Of a DNA stretch of 64,000 nucleotides, positions 32,050-43,946 are shown one piece after another; position 1 is the stretch's first letter; the number at the start of each line of letters is the position of its first letter. The notes below the pieces were generated by a model. That model did not search any database, was not told where the DNA came from, and saw only the letters and a list, made by a program, of their open reading frames with translations. The position numbers and the translations under genes are program-made. The stretch spans positions 1 through 64,000 of the forward strand of contig JADGKB010000057.1 of NCBI GenBank assembly GCA_027604185.1, read 5' to 3'. The DNA is from Boothiomyces macroporosus (taxonomy: Eukaryota; Chytridiomycota; Chytridiomycetes; Rhizophydiales; Terramycetaceae).

Positions 32050-32520
32050 ATGGTAAAAATGAATTAAAAAATAGTTGAAAATAGTACCTGAAGCAATCCC
32101 AGAAAAAGTAGCTCAAGTAGGAGGATCTGAATACGGAGTTCATGATACATTTAGGAACGGATTCCGCGGAATTACTAACGAAATTACAAACAAACATCCT
32201 TTGGAAACCAGACTAGCAATGGTAATATTGGCTAATACAGTGGCAAGAAACTCAACAGGAACTCAAGTATGAAATGCTAAGACAAACCCAAGGGATACAT
32301 GCTCCAATCAGATTAAAGATGGAAAAGATGCTTGTTGGAAATGTAAAGAGAATCCCAGTTGGGAAAACTCACAACCTTGGATTAGATATTCTTAATGGAA
32401 CTGATGACACTATTGATTTTGAAGATTTCCTTGGAGGTACATTTTGCTAATTTAGATGTTCATTATGGTATTCATAAAGTAGATCCACACGAGTATATGG
32501 AAAAGGCTTTAAAGATTTAA
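32050..32520 (+). CDS. UMP1: UMP1/POMP, 20S proteasome maturation factor, 136 aa
   Basis: The chaperone of half-proteasome assembly, degraded as first substrate. Exons 32050-32052 (ATG only), 32075-32221, 32241-32436 and 32456-32520 join over introns of 22, 19 and 19 nt. Family blocks are present: EYGVHDTFRNGFRGITNEIT, NKHPLETRLAMWQETQQELK, YEMLRQTQGIHAPIRLKMEK, and the C-terminal LGLDILNGTDDTIDFEDFLG. The start codon alone forms the first exon, as in FCF1. Confidence 0.93.
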
Positions 32521-32578
32521 TATATTCTTGTACTGGTCAATGATAAGTCTTTTACTGGAATCTCTTTCTTTTTTTAAT

Positions 32579-32649
32579 AGAGATACAAAAGAAGATAATA
32601 GTAATAGAGATACAAAAGATAAATAGTAATAGAGATACAAAAGAAGATA
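32579..32649. repeat. Short tandem repeat, 25-27 bp unit, about 2.7 copies
   Basis: The unit starts AGAGATACAAAAGA and begins at 32579, 32606 and 32631, with small internal differences. It lies in the 188-bp gap between UMP1 and CWC2. Confidence 0.85.
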
Positions 32650-32708
32650 TAATGGAATAGACTTTAATGGACTGAAAGTTTAACAGTTTTTTTCTTCTGA
32701 TCAGAAAA

Positions 32709-33730
32709 ATGATTATCAAACGGGATTATACCAAGGATTACCAAGATAGACCAGCCAGAGTACAAACTACCTACAAGGAAGCCTCAGAAAGAGAAATCCC
32801 AGTGGTAGGAGAATACAATGTTTGGTACAGTAAATACGCTGGAGAAGGCTCTTTATTTGGTAAAGGAGTTGAACAGTCGAAATTCCGTCTAGTGGTAGAA
32901 AGAGATGCAGGAAGAACAAGAGCAAATTCCAGACAATTGTTTTGTATTCATTTTGCTAGAGGAATGTGTATCAGAGGGCCAAACTGCAATTATTTGCATA
33001 GGATTCCAATGAAGGGAGATAGAGAAGATACTTGTACTGATGTCTTTGGAAGGGAAAAGTTTAGACACTACAGGGACGATATGGGTGGAGTTGGATCTTT
33101 TGAAAAGAGATGCAGGACCTTGTACGTTGGGAATATCGGGATTAACGAGCATTTGCAAGTAAAACAAATCTAAATATAGGAAATATGTACAAACCATTTC
33201 AGCGAGTTTGGCGAATTGGAGTACTGTAATGTCTTGCAGATGAAGGGGGTTGCCTTTGTTCAATACAAGAGCATTTTGAACGCTGAATTTGCAATGGAAG
33301 CAATGAGAAGTCAAACACTTGAATCTAGTGAAATTATTAATATCAGATGGGCAACTGAAGATCCAAATCCTCAAGGTATTCTTTACTAATGATAGTTAAT
33401 GAATCACTAAAGCGCAAAGCAGAAGAGGATGTTATTGAAACTGTAAAAGCCCAGCTTCCTATAGTTGGCGATCAAGGAACTATTTTGGATTACCAACAGT
33501 TGCATAAATTGAAAAAGATTGAATATAAAAAAGAAGAAAAAGTAGAACTATATGGAGATGATTTAGATGCTTGGCAACAATACTGTCAACAGTACTATGA
33601 GGAATATGGTGTTTATCCAGAGGGTGTTCAACCACAAAAAGAACAGGAAAGCGCTAGCCAAGCTTATTCCATACCAAAACAGCCAGAATCTAAAAAGTTG
33701 GTTGAATATGAAAGTAGTGATGACGAATAA
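32709..33730 (+). CDS. CWC2: CWC2/RBM22-like pre-mRNA splicing factor, 326 aa
   Basis: A spliceosome component that contacts U6 snRNA and the pre-mRNA near the active site. Exons 32709-33158, 33180-33375 and 33396-33730 join over introns of 21 and 20 nt. The Torus/zinc-finger block is complete: the FCIHFARGMCIRGPNCNYLH CCCH finger, then DVFGREKFRHYRDDMGG, then an RRM (RTLYVGNIGI; GVAFVQYKSILNAEFAMEAM). The tail has a WQQYCQQYYEEYG motif and an acidic end. In a genome with such short introns, a core splicing factor that touches the active site is a useful comparison target. Confidence 0.94.
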
Positions 33731-33762
33731 ATACTTTGTAATTTGATTTTCTTTTACGCGAC

Positions 33763-36700
33763 ATGCTTGCAAACACAGAATCAAAGAATTTAAATATAGG
33801 AAAAATACAACCAGATATACCGCCTTCTCTGAGTAATAACAAAAGAGATGAACTTGGACTGAAAAATACTAGAGATGCGCGCAAGACACAGTTTGGAATA
33901 GACTGCGCTGACCTTGTACATTTCAGTCACTGGTATGCAATCCTAATGATAGGGAACCTGGTGGCGAATATGTCAAGTCACTAGTAATCAAAAACGTAGT
34001 AATGAAAACACAAAAAATCAAGTATAAATTACCAGGAACTAGGTACTTTTCAATGGAGTTTCCTGAAACCCAGACACTGAGTGCTGGAATGAAATGGACC
34101 GTCAACGTTACATTTAGACCAGTCGCAAAAGTATAATGTACTAATCAAGGAATGTTACAACGACAAGATAGAGTTTACCACTTCCTTTGGAACATTTTAT
34201 ATTCAAATCAAAGCTACTCTACCAGAGCATGTTATGGAGTTTCCTGAAGTTATCGATTTTGGATACTGTCCAATTCGCGAAACTGCAAAGTATAATTTCT
34301 TGATGCATAATACTGGCGAGCTGGCAAGCGACTACGAATGGACGATCGAGCCACCGTTTTCAATTACCAGCACTTCAGGACATATTCTTCCTGGAACTAG
34401 TGTCTCGGTATTATTAGAGTTTAAACCTACACAAGCAATGGTAATGACTGTGCCTGCTACTTGCACTTTTGGAACTAAAAAACAATGGGAAAAGAGTAAG
34501 GTTGTCAAGACGGCAAAAGTATGCGGGATAGCAAAGTTTTCGCATTTGATTATCCAAGGGGACTTGAAAGTATTTGATTTTGGGGATGTTTATGTTGGAA
34601 CAACGCAAGAACAAACTATGGTGTTGGAAAATCCATCAGCTGTCCATGCGAATTTCAAAATCAAAAGGGCACATAAAGATAACGACGGCTGCTTTGAATT
34701 CTCTACCATGACTGGAACGGTAGATTCAAAATCGACGTTAGAAATTAAAGTAAAACCAAATTAACCAGATTAAATATACTCCTATAGCTGCGGGGTTGCA
34801 CTCAAACTGTTACTTTGATATAACTACCTTTTCTGGAAATACAATGCGAATTACCTGTTCAGGTTGTGGTTTAGGTCCAAAAGTATTCCTGGAACCTTCA
34901 CTCTTGAATTTTAACGACGTGCTAGCTGGTACTTTGATAACTAGAGCATTCTTTTTACATAATGATACAGCAATTCCAACAAACTACATGGTAAACATTT
35001 ACTAACAAGTTTCTAACTGAAAAATCTAGCACATTCAAGATCGATAAACAGTCGGGTGTTATTGGACCAAACTCTGTTGTTCCACTCCAAGTAAAATTCT
35101 GCCCAAAAGAGCCGATAAATTATTACCGCAGGGTTTACTGTCTAATTGAAAACCAAGATGCAATCTACTTGGACTTGATTGGAACCTGCTACAATGAAAA
35201 GCGCAGACCAGCAACTTTTAAACCACACCATATCGAAAACTATAAACTTCGAGTTCAAAATGGGCTGTGGGAATTTGGTCCTGAACAAATTGAAGAAATG
35301 ATCAAATCAGAAACAGTTCAATGTAAGGATGGAGTGTTGTCGTATAAAGATAAGGATATGGCTTTGACCAAGTCCAAGTTCGTGCCAAAAGATCGCCCGT
35401 ACCAAGCTCTCACATGCAGTGAATTCTTTTATGGAAACTCTGGAGACTTTCTACCCTGTAATTTGTTGGATACATATGTCGATTTTGGATCTTGTTCTAG
35501 ATTCAGAGTTGCTGAACCTCAGATTATCCGAATTCAAAATAGAACAAAAGGAAAGATGAGCTGTGTATGGATGGATGAAGATGACAACAAGTAAGCCATT
35601 TTAATTATAGGGATGAGTGTCTATTTACTGTTACTCCTAAAACAGCAGATATTCCATCGAAAAGCATTGCTGAATTCAAAGTTCAATTCCGTCCTAAAGT
35701 CGATAGCGAATTTTATGGCAAGCAGCTCGAATGCTTTGTGTATTTTAAAAGTATGAGAAACTTTAGATTGGTCAATGAAGATACTTTTACTCCACCCTGG
35801 TGTTTAACTCCTGTTGTTGCTGGAAACACCTTTCCACCTGGAGAAGATACGTTTATCCCCAAAGTTCATTTTGGGAAATCAAAAATTATATTCCCACCAT
35901 GCTATGTAGATAGATCAGAGTATCAAATAGTTCGAATTACCAACACTGGTGATACCACTGTTAAATTTTCATTCCTGGATATTGGGTTTGACTCGAGCTT
36001 GGGACTAGGTGGAGATACAGAAACCGCGACTAAAGGAGGAGCAGTGTTCTCTGCAAAACCAAGAGTTGGAACTCTGAAAAAGCATGAATCGAGGCTAATT
36101 GTGCTTCGGTTTTCGCCAAGCGAGCAGAAACTGTATGAAGAATCGTTCACTTGTTACTTTAATAACTCATTGCACAACAGCTATGTATTTCATATCTAAA
36201 TCTAGTCTCTGCAGTTGAGAGGTTATGGATCCTTTCCGAAAATCTCTTTTGATAACGACAACTCAATCAACTTCAAACCTACGTGTGTAGGATCGGTTTC
36301 CAGAAGAACTTTTAGCATTAAAAATGCCTCGAAAACTCTGGTTCATTTCCAAGTAATAGATCGACTAATACTAGTGGTTAATCCCAACCCAATATACTTC
36401 AGTTGTCGCTATCAATCCTACTTACGGCACTCTTAAATCGGATGAAATTTTGGAACTGGAGTGCACATTTGCACCAGCGATAAATACAAACTATGTATTA
36501 AAACTTCCATGCTACTACTTTCACGAAGATAATGAGAAAGATAAAGAACGTGTCACTTTTGCAGTATTTGGAAAAGGGATCTATGGCAAATTGACCTCTT
36601 CACCATCAAAAGTAGATTTTGGAAATGTTTTAATCAACACAGTCGTAGAGAGAGAAGTGGTCATTTTCAATTCTACCGAATGCGATGTACATTTTACCTT

Positions 36701-39147
36701 GAGAATTGGGTTTACAGACCCTCAAGAGAACAAACAGCTACACATACTTGCAAATGACTTGCAAGATTCCGAATTCGAGATCCTTCAACCTTCAAAGGTA
36801 ATTGCAGCGAGATCAAATCAAACAGTGAAAATCAAAGCCTGTTTAAAGTCTGAAAAGCCTTACAACATTTCCGTATATTACAAAATAGCCAAGCAAGAAA
36901 TTGTGGAATCCAAGCCTTCATCTGTCACTTCAAGAATCATAGGCCCAAAAGAAGTACAGCGTTCTAACTCTAGGAGCATTATCTTTGTGATATAGTGGCA
37001 GTAGGAGTTCACCCTATTATTGCGGTTCGCGATATTCGATCAAAAGGATTCAGCAAAACTATATTGTGGCAATTATTTTCTTTGGAAAGATTTAACGAGC
37101 TTTTAGCTGAGCCAAACCAAGATCCTAATGCATATGCAGAACCAGTGATTGATGATAACAGTTTTCCAACGGATGCACCTCCAATCAACCTGTCTTCTTT
37201 GGAGGCGGATGTTAATTTTGACTTTGGTGCGACCACTGCTGGGTAAAATATATCTAATGATAGCACTCCACCTATTGCAATTAAGATGACATTGAAAAAT
37301 TGCGGGGTTGTTCCAGTTGATTGGGATTTCAACTTTCCTAATGACTATGATGTTGAGGTGGAAAGTTGGGCAGATCCCGGAGACTGTACAGAAGACCAGA
37401 TTACAAGAAACTTTATTCTTGATAACAATATCTTTTGTGTTTCGCCTAAATCAGGAAGTTTGAAGCCTGGTGAAATGGAACATATTCTCTTAACATACTC
37501 GCATGAATTTGCAGGACCACATCGCTTACCAGTTGTATTTAAACTGCGAAACGGATCAAGTCGAGCTGGAAAGGAAATTTTAATCAATTTTATTGGATAT
37601 TCAGTCCCTGAAACACAAAAATTCTTGCACCTACAGTCAATCAACCATCGATTTGAAAATATTGATATCGGAACTAGCAGCCCGCCAGTCCAGGTATTCT
37701 GGTCCTAACTTAGTATTATCGATTGATGAACCGTGGTTGTAGTGATTTGGAATATACCATTGATCCATCTGCCATTCAAAGAGTAAACATTAAATAACAT
37801 AGCTCAATGAAGAAAACAACAACTTTGAAATTTTAAAGTGCAACAAAACTGGTGGCCATATTCCAGCAGGGGAAATGGATTACTTGGAATTTGTATTCAA
37901 TCCGTTAGAAGTAAAGGAATATGAGCTGGATTTGCCAATTACTGTTGATAATGGAAAAACACGTATGATAACTTTCCGTGGAGCTGGAATCCAGCAAAAC
38001 ATGCCAAACAAAGACGGTCCACTATTGAACCCAAAAGATATCAAAGAAACCATTCCTATAATGTCCAGTCTTCCTCCATTGTTAAGCCCATTGGCTGTGA
38101 TATCTCTTGAAAGAATTGACTTTTGTCATGTCCCTATAAAATCTGTTTTACGTCAAGTATTGGTCGTAACCAATGTAACCAAGGACACTGATATATCCTT
38201 TAAATGGATTGTACCATCCGTTTGGCCGAAAGACTGTAACACCAAATTAACCCTAGCTGTTCAAATTAAGCCAGAAACTTGTCATTTGGCACCTGGCAAA
38301 TCAAGAGTGTGCAAGTTGATCATCCAACCTGATGATGAACCACGATTATATCATTTTGATATAATATGCTCGGTTACAAATGAAACAGCTATGGTACATA
38401 CAACTAATTTTAGGCTCAATATCGAAGTGAGTACCCAACTGAAGAAGAAAAAATCCTCAAGAATGGTGAACTGATAGATGTACATTCATCTAGCAAATCA
38501 GTAACTCAACTAGCTTCAATTTCTACGAAAAGTTCGAATGGACATGATTTGAATCAAATTAAATATAAAAAGCTGCCAGCTATCAACGACAAAACCTCTC
38601 AGAGGACTAATTCTGCGAAAACAAGGAAATCGTCCGAAGTTTCAGAGTTGCAAGAGTGTCCAAATCCATTACCACCGGCTGCAATCAATCTGTTTGTAGG
38701 AATAAGGGCTCAATCACATGTAGTAGAGGAATTCAGCTCGACATATTACGGTACAGATAAATTTTACAGGCTCAAACGAACTGGATATCCTACCAATGTA
38801 GAAATGGATGCTAAAGATCTTTTTGGAATGAAAGATTTGTTTTTAGATGTCATGTCTGGACTACTCAATCAAGTATTTGAAAGCCAAAAGGTAAAACATC
38901 TTCCAGAGCAAATATCTAATGAACCAGTCAAATATTTCAGGCATGAAGAGCCAGCTAGTACCACTGGAGTAAATAGCTACAGCGATCAAGATATTATCAG
39001 GTATTCTTGAATTTACATAGTTGCTTTGATTTCCAAAATTCAGTTGAGGAAGTACTGGAAGGAACCATTTATAATATGATGCAAGAAATGAATCAAGGAG
39101 AGTTTGAATGTACAGTTTATCCAATGCTGGTGAGCAAGCCAGTTTAA
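33763..39147 (+). CDS. CFAP65: CFAP65 (CCDC108), cilia/flagella protein, 1708 aa
   Basis: An axonemal protein of the central-pair/flagellar assembly group, built of MSP/ASH immunoglobulin-like domains. Fourteen exons are resolved: 33763-33932, 33953-34130, 34150-34749, 34769-34990, 35010-35590, 35611-36184, 36206-36352, 36375-36953, 36974-37242, 37264-37693, 37714-37782, 37803-38430, 38448-39000 and 39021-39147. The thirteen introns are 17-22 nt, and the sum is exactly in frame. Family marks are HWEPGGEYVKSLVIKNVVMK near residue 57, YKLPGTRYFSMEFPE, repeated 'F.....FG.V..G' ASH strands, and AVGVHPIIAVRDIRSKGFSK with LWQLFSLERFN. It implies a motile flagellated stage. The 17-nt intron at 38431-38447 is needed to keep frame and is the least certain. 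Confidence 0.93.
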
Positions 39148-39171
39148 ATCCAATATAATTTATTAGCCAAT

Positions 39172-40077
39172 TTACCATGAATGCGGCCTCAAGATCTTTT
39201 CGTTTCTAAACATGTGAGCCTCCCATTCAACTTTGTGCTTTTTGTAAATCAGCATGGAAGTAGTGGCATCCTAACCTTAAAAATAGAGTACCTCTACTGA
39301 ACTATGAGAGCCAGCTTGAATATCCATTCCCAGTTCCTGCTTTGCTAATATTTTTAACGATTGAGCGTTCTTGGTGTCTGGGTTCTTTAATAGCTTGTAT
39401 CGTGCGGTATCTCTGGTCATCCTGGCTGGATGATCGAGCATTAAAGCGGCAAAATCGTTTTTCAAAGCGTGCCCTATGATAATTTTGTCTTTAAGTATTT
39501 CTGCTACTTTTTTCTGAACTTCTTTGAAAGGCTTTCCTTTCTCTTTCAAGATTTTGGGCGTGATGCCACTATATTTTGTTCTGTAATCGGTGATATATTC
39601 AACTGGTTGTACATACTCGTCCAGAATGACTTGGCAGTGAAAGTTTACGATGGAGACTCGAGCCAGTACGGAAGTGGATCCATTTGGCCCAACACCAACC
39701 ATTTCACAATCAATCGCAACATATTTTCCTATTCTAATATTAAATGAAATCTACTTGGCATCCTGTCTGTGAATTGTTTTGATTCTGGCTTCTTCAGCTT
39801 GAATCTTTTTCTCTCTTTTCGATTGCTTGATGCTCTTTTCAGTATCAGAATCGTCATCATCGCTAGGCAGTCCTCTTACGCCGTCTTCCAGAACTGAATT
39901 CAATATTTCCAGGTCCCTATTCTTTGTATCGACATTTTCCTCCAGTGCGCTATCCAAATGTTGTGCAACCTTCTTTACAACTTCATTTTTGGCTGCATCC
40001 CTCACTTTTGGCTTTACGATTTTTGTTGCTTGCAGCTTTTTCCAATTGCTCGATAGTTGGATTTTTTTTGTCCCCAT
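39172..40077 (-). CDS. REX4: REX4-type 3'-5' RNA exonuclease, 287 aa
   Basis: A DEDDh exonuclease of rRNA processing. Exons 39755-40077, 39292-39733 and 39172-39270 join over two 21-nt introns. The first splice joins KIGKYVAIDCEMVGVGPNG, the ExoI motif with Asp/Glu. Exo II is IIIGHALKNDFAAL with the catalytic Asp, and Exo III is the second splice: SSVEDATTSMLIYKKHKVEW with His and Asp. The N-terminal 110 residues are charged, as in the family. It is convergent with CFAP65 (stop codons 24 bp apart). Confidence 0.93.
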
Positions 40078-40770
40078 TTAGTGAAACTGTTGAGGTAAAA
40101 ATTTGAAGCGCAACGGGGAATGATAAGGTGACTCGTTCGACTTATACTCTCCTACGAGCACCAGATTTTTAGTCGCAAATTTCTTCCTTTCGTTGATTGG
40201 ATCAATGTGTATTACCATATGGTGTAATATTGGACTTCAAAATGTCAGTGCGCTCCTGTCTGATTGATCAATTGATCTTTGATCTGGTATGAAAATATAA
40301 AGCGCAAACCCTGGGTATTTCCAAGTTGAATAATACCCAATAGGTTGTCCATTGCTTGAATATCACTATTTTCATTCAGCACTGTTCAAGAACGGACTGC
40401 CATCGCCATTCGCCAATGGTCGACGGTTCTAAAGGCTGAATTAACTTAAGATTCGCTTTGTGCTTTCAATATTTAATGTGGTACAAACACAAGTTGAGTT
40501 TAAACAAATTCAGAACTCTGAAAATCGCGAACACTGTTCTCACAGACTCTGAAACAAAACAAAGAATACTCCGCTCCTAAATTTTGAGAGTGTTATTGAA
40601 TACTAGAGTGCGGAAACTAATTTTTTTAGTAACTGCAAAAGGATATTCCGCTTACTGAATTTGGAAAATCTATCGCAGTACCTCTCTTTTTGGGAATACA
40701 AATAGTCCGAAAAAGGTCTGTGTTGTTTAAAAGTTAAAAAGCGCTTCTCCGTTTAATTTTTCTTTTAATT
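40078..40770. other. Divergent intergenic region
   Basis: About 690 bp between divergent start codons of REX4 and the ankyrin gene. A pyrimidine-rich run precedes the latter. I see no gene, RNA or strong repeat. Confidence 0.5.
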
Positions 40771-42597
40771 ATGCTCTCCTGGATATCAAACGAGCTCCCA
40801 CTAATTGTTAGGCACCTGAATATTATTGAATATTTCCAGCTATATTTCGCTTTCAAAAATATTCGTGGAACTCCTTCTTTAACGTTTGCAGCTTACAAAG
40901 AATCCTGCAACTTGCAAGGCATTCCAGATTTGTCTCTATATATGAAGCTTGATCCAGATTATATTACCGGAGAATCCTTTTACTATACCATACAGAAAGG
41001 GCACTATCGCCAAATACAAAGATCACTAGCAAAATCAATACCAACCACTGTCAAACAAACAGCTCTTTTTGCGTTGATAGATCTACGAATCAAGTACAAT
41101 CCTCATATCGCTATCTTGCTCTTAGAAAACCTACTTCAAGATCCTAGTTTTTCATGCTGCTCTTACAACCAGTTGTTTGTACGCACTATTGAAAGTGGAT
41201 GTTTTCAATCGGTTTTATATTTTTACCAAAACCCTTTGGTAGACCCAGCGTTTGACAAGAATTATGCAATCAGATATGCCTGCGGAAAAGGCTATTCTGA
41301 AATTGTCTTGTTATTATTAAATGATCCCAAAGTAGATCCAACGGTAGAAAACAACTATTGTATTAGATTTGCTTCCCAGAATGGACACTATCAAGTTGTA
41401 AAACTGTTACTGAACGATCCAAGAGTAAATCCGGCTGCTGAAAGAAATCACAGCATCAGATTGGCAGCTCAAAATGGACACACAGAAGTGGTTCGTTTAC
41501 TTTTATCTGATTCCAGAGTAGATCCGTCTGCTGAATATAATCATTCGCTACGCATTGCATGCCAAAACGGGCACTTTGGGATTGTAAAAATGCTTTTGAA
41601 GGACAAGCGGGTTGACGTATCAGCAGAAGACAATCATGCCATTAGATTAGCATCACAGAATGGACATATCAAAATTGTCAATTACTTGTTGGATTACTCA
41701 GTAGCTGACCCTTCAACTGAAGATTTCCATTCAATCAGATTTGCAATTATCAACGGCCATGTTAAAGTTGTCGAACGGTTACTAAGATATCCAACCATTT
41801 CAAAGAATGTCAATCAGATCTTTCAAACAGTATATTCTGCTCAATTTTGCAATCCAAGAATAATCAAGCTATTTTTGCAGCACCCTCACTTTGACCCAAA
41901 CACCAATAATGGCAGAGCTTTGATGGTCGCCGCAGAACTTGGAAACTACAACGTCATTGATTTATTGATCAAGGATAAGCGAGTAGAATTTAGGGAAAAT
42001 GATGATGCCGCATTATGTATCGCCAGTCACAATGGCCATCTTAATGTAGTTCGTACACTTGTGCAGCATGGTGCTAATCCAGCAACTAAAAATAACTATC
42101 CGCTTCGATCGGCAGCCAAGAACGGGCACTTGGAACTTTTGAATTATTTAATGAAATGCAATACCGACCCCAGTGCTATAGAAAATGAAGCAATTCGGTT
42201 TGCAGCTCAATTTGGAAAAACAGAAACTGTGAGAGCCTTACTTAAAGATCCACGTGTTGATCCAAGTTCACTGTGTAACTACGCGTTACGTTTGTCTGTA
42301 TTGTTTGGTCACTACCATGTTGTCGAAGCACTTTTAGCTGATCCTAGAATCAACCCAGGACCAGAAAGTGACATGATTGTACTTGACTCGGCTTTATACG
42401 GATATACAGAAATACTAAAATTATTGTTGGCGGACGGAAGAGTAGATCCTACTGTTAATGGCGGTGAAGCGATTAAGCTAGCCTCTAAATATGGTCATCT
42501 GGAAATTGTCCGTTTATTGATGCAAGACAGTCGAGTATCAAAGACACTGTTCAGCCAAAAGAACTCTTTTTTGCAGCGACTACCTAATGCTGCCTAA
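40771..42597 (+). CDS. Ankyrin-repeat protein with F-box-like N-terminus, 608 aa
   Basis: A single exon. Residues 1-30 (SNELPLIVRHLNIIEYFQLY) look like the first helices of an F-box, which would make it a substrate receptor of an SCF ubiquitin ligase. From about residue 160 to 590 there are a dozen ankyrin repeats of a very regular kind, each close to DPRVDPSAEYNHSLRIACQN followed by GHTEVVRLLL. The repeats resemble each other in nucleotide sequence too, suggesting recent internal duplication. The partner is unknown. A virulence or host-interaction role is possible if the organism is parasitic, but nothing here shows it. Confidence 0.8.
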   Translation: MLSWISNELPLIVRHLNIIEYFQLYFAFKNIRGTPSLTFAAYKESCNLQGIPDLSLYMKLDPDYITGESFYYTIQKGHYRQIQRSLAKSIPTTVKQTALFALIDLRIKYNPHIAILLLENLLQDPSFSCCSYNQLFVRTIESGCFQSVLYFYQNPLVDPAFDKNYAIRYACGKGYSEIVLLLLNDPKVDPTVENNYCIRFASQNGHYQVVKLLLNDPRVNPAAERNHSIRLAAQNGHTEVVRLLLSDSRVDPSAEYNHSLRIACQNGHFGIVKMLLKDKRVDVSAEDNHAIRLASQNGHIKIVNYLLDYSVADPSTEDFHSIRFAIINGHVKVVERLLRYPTISKNVNQIFQTVYSAQFCNPRIIKLFLQHPHFDPNTNNGRALMVAAELGNYNVIDLLIKDKRVEFRENDDAALCIASHNGHLNVVRTLVQHGANPATKNNYPLRSAAKNGHLELLNYLMKCNTDPSAIENEAIRFAAQFGKTETVRALLKDPRVDPSSLCNYALRLSVLFGHYHVVEALLADPRINPGPESDMIVLDSALYGYTEILKLLLADGRVDPTVNGGEAIKLASKYGHLEIVRLLMQDSRVSKTLFSQKNSFLQRLPNAA

Positions 42598-42885
42598 TTT
42601 GTAAATAAACTTAATAGTTTTCCTTACTAGTCCCTTGTGTAAATGGTACCACACATTTTGATTGACCGCAAACGAATAATTATTCAACAGATATCCTCAG
42701 AACCAAGCTTACCAATGAAAGACAGGGCTATATCATTTTGCCAATGAGTGCGGAAAAACATGTTGTTTCACTCTTGCTTTCTCTCGGTTTGGTAACATTG
42801 TTCCACACCTTCGTAATTGTTCTCAAAGAGACAGCCACCGTGGCGGATATAAATGCAAAGTCAATTTCCTCCAACGTAACTCAAA
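42598..42885. promoter_or_regulatory. Intergenic upstream of the second TGR-motif gene
   Basis: 288 bp between two + strand genes. It contains a TATAA-like GATATAAATG about 40 bp before the ATG (near 42846-42855), a possible TATA box. Nothing else is recognised. Confidence 0.35.
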
Positions 42886-43791
42886 ATGAAAAGTGAAGAA
42901 GTCCAACTCCCAATCGAAAAAGAAGAATTCCAACAACCAATCGAAAAGGATGAATTGCCATCAGAGGAGCCTCAAGTCGACCCATTGGAGAAGATGGTTG
43001 ACCAGGTGAATGAATTCTCCCTAAAGACTGTTCAGACTGTTACCGAAGTCTACAACACTACCGTCGGTCCTCACATTGAAGCTGGAAGACAAGAAGCCCG
43101 AAATCTGTACACTAAAACCACCGGCAGAAATCCAATTGAAGACGGCGACTACTTGAAAAAGGTGGCCCGTGATTCCATCACATCTGTACAAACTACTGCA
43201 ACTGAAACTATTACCAAAATCCAACCACCACTGGAAGAAGCCGGCAAGGCTGTAACTACTCAACTTCAAGCTGGAGTAACTGCTGCTGGCGAAGGTTTAC
43301 AGGTAGCTGGCAATGTCGCTGCCGAAACTCTTTCCAAGCTACAGCCTCCCTTGAAAGAGGCTGGAAAGACTGCATTTACCACTGTGCAAAAGACTGGTGA
43401 AAAAATCAATGAAATCTCAAAGGAAGTGATTACCACCGCAACTCCTGTTGTTCAAAAAATCGGATCGGATGCCAAATCGGTTTATGACAAAACTACTGGG
43501 AGAAGCGCAGATAAGGATGGTGAGTTTATCAAACACACTACCATGGAGGCTGTCGCCACCACTCTTAAAGGCGTTGACAAAGTGGTTGAAAAGCTGTCTG
43601 AAGCCACTGGACGTGATTTAAAGCACGACGGAGAAAACATTGCCCAAGTTGTCAAGAGTGCTACTAGCTCTGTTGAAGACTTTGTCAAAAAGTTGCCGGA
43701 AACCTTGGGGTTGGTTGATGAATCAAACGGAGCTCCAGCCGATCCATTTGCTGAGCCAGTTGAAAAAGATGTTACCTTGGTCAATGAATAA
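42886..43791 (+). CDS. LEA-like helical protein with three TGR motifs, 301 aa
   Basis: A single exon with strong codon regularity, suggesting high expression. The start is acidic and repeats (ValGln)-Leu-Pro-Ile-Glu-Lys-Glu-type units. The body consists of amphipathic Thr/Val/Lys/Ala repeats, including a duplicated unit IQPPLEEAGKAVTT / LQPPLKEAGKTAFT. Three motif copies are YTKTTGRNPIEDGDYLK, YDKTTGRSADKDGEFIK and LSEATGRDLKHDGENIA. The same motif occurs twice at 14698-15153. Such repeats often coat lipid droplets or protect membranes in desiccation; that is inference, and no known domain is present. Confidence 0.75.
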   Translation: MKSEEVQLPIEKEEFQQPIEKDELPSEEPQVDPLEKMVDQVNEFSLKTVQTVTEVYNTTVGPHIEAGRQEARNLYTKTTGRNPIEDGDYLKKVARDSITSVQTTATETITKIQPPLEEAGKAVTTQLQAGVTAAGEGLQVAGNVAAETLSKLQPPLKEAGKTAFTTVQKTGEKINEISKEVITTATPVVQKIGSDAKSVYDKTTGRSADKDGEFIKHTTMEAVATTLKGVDKVVEKLSEATGRDLKHDGENIAQVVKSATSSVEDFVKKLPETLGLVDESNGAPADPFAEPVEKDVTLVNE

Positions 43792-43946
43792 ACTGTCATT
43801 TTACGATTGCTTCTTTTGCGGCTGGTCCGTTTGAGTGTACAATCTAAATAGTAGTTTCAATAAATGTGTGCTACTCCCGCAAGTTGGCGCTCGCACTAAT
43901 GACCTGTCAAAAATTCATGATTAAAAACGTACTTTTTTATTTATCG

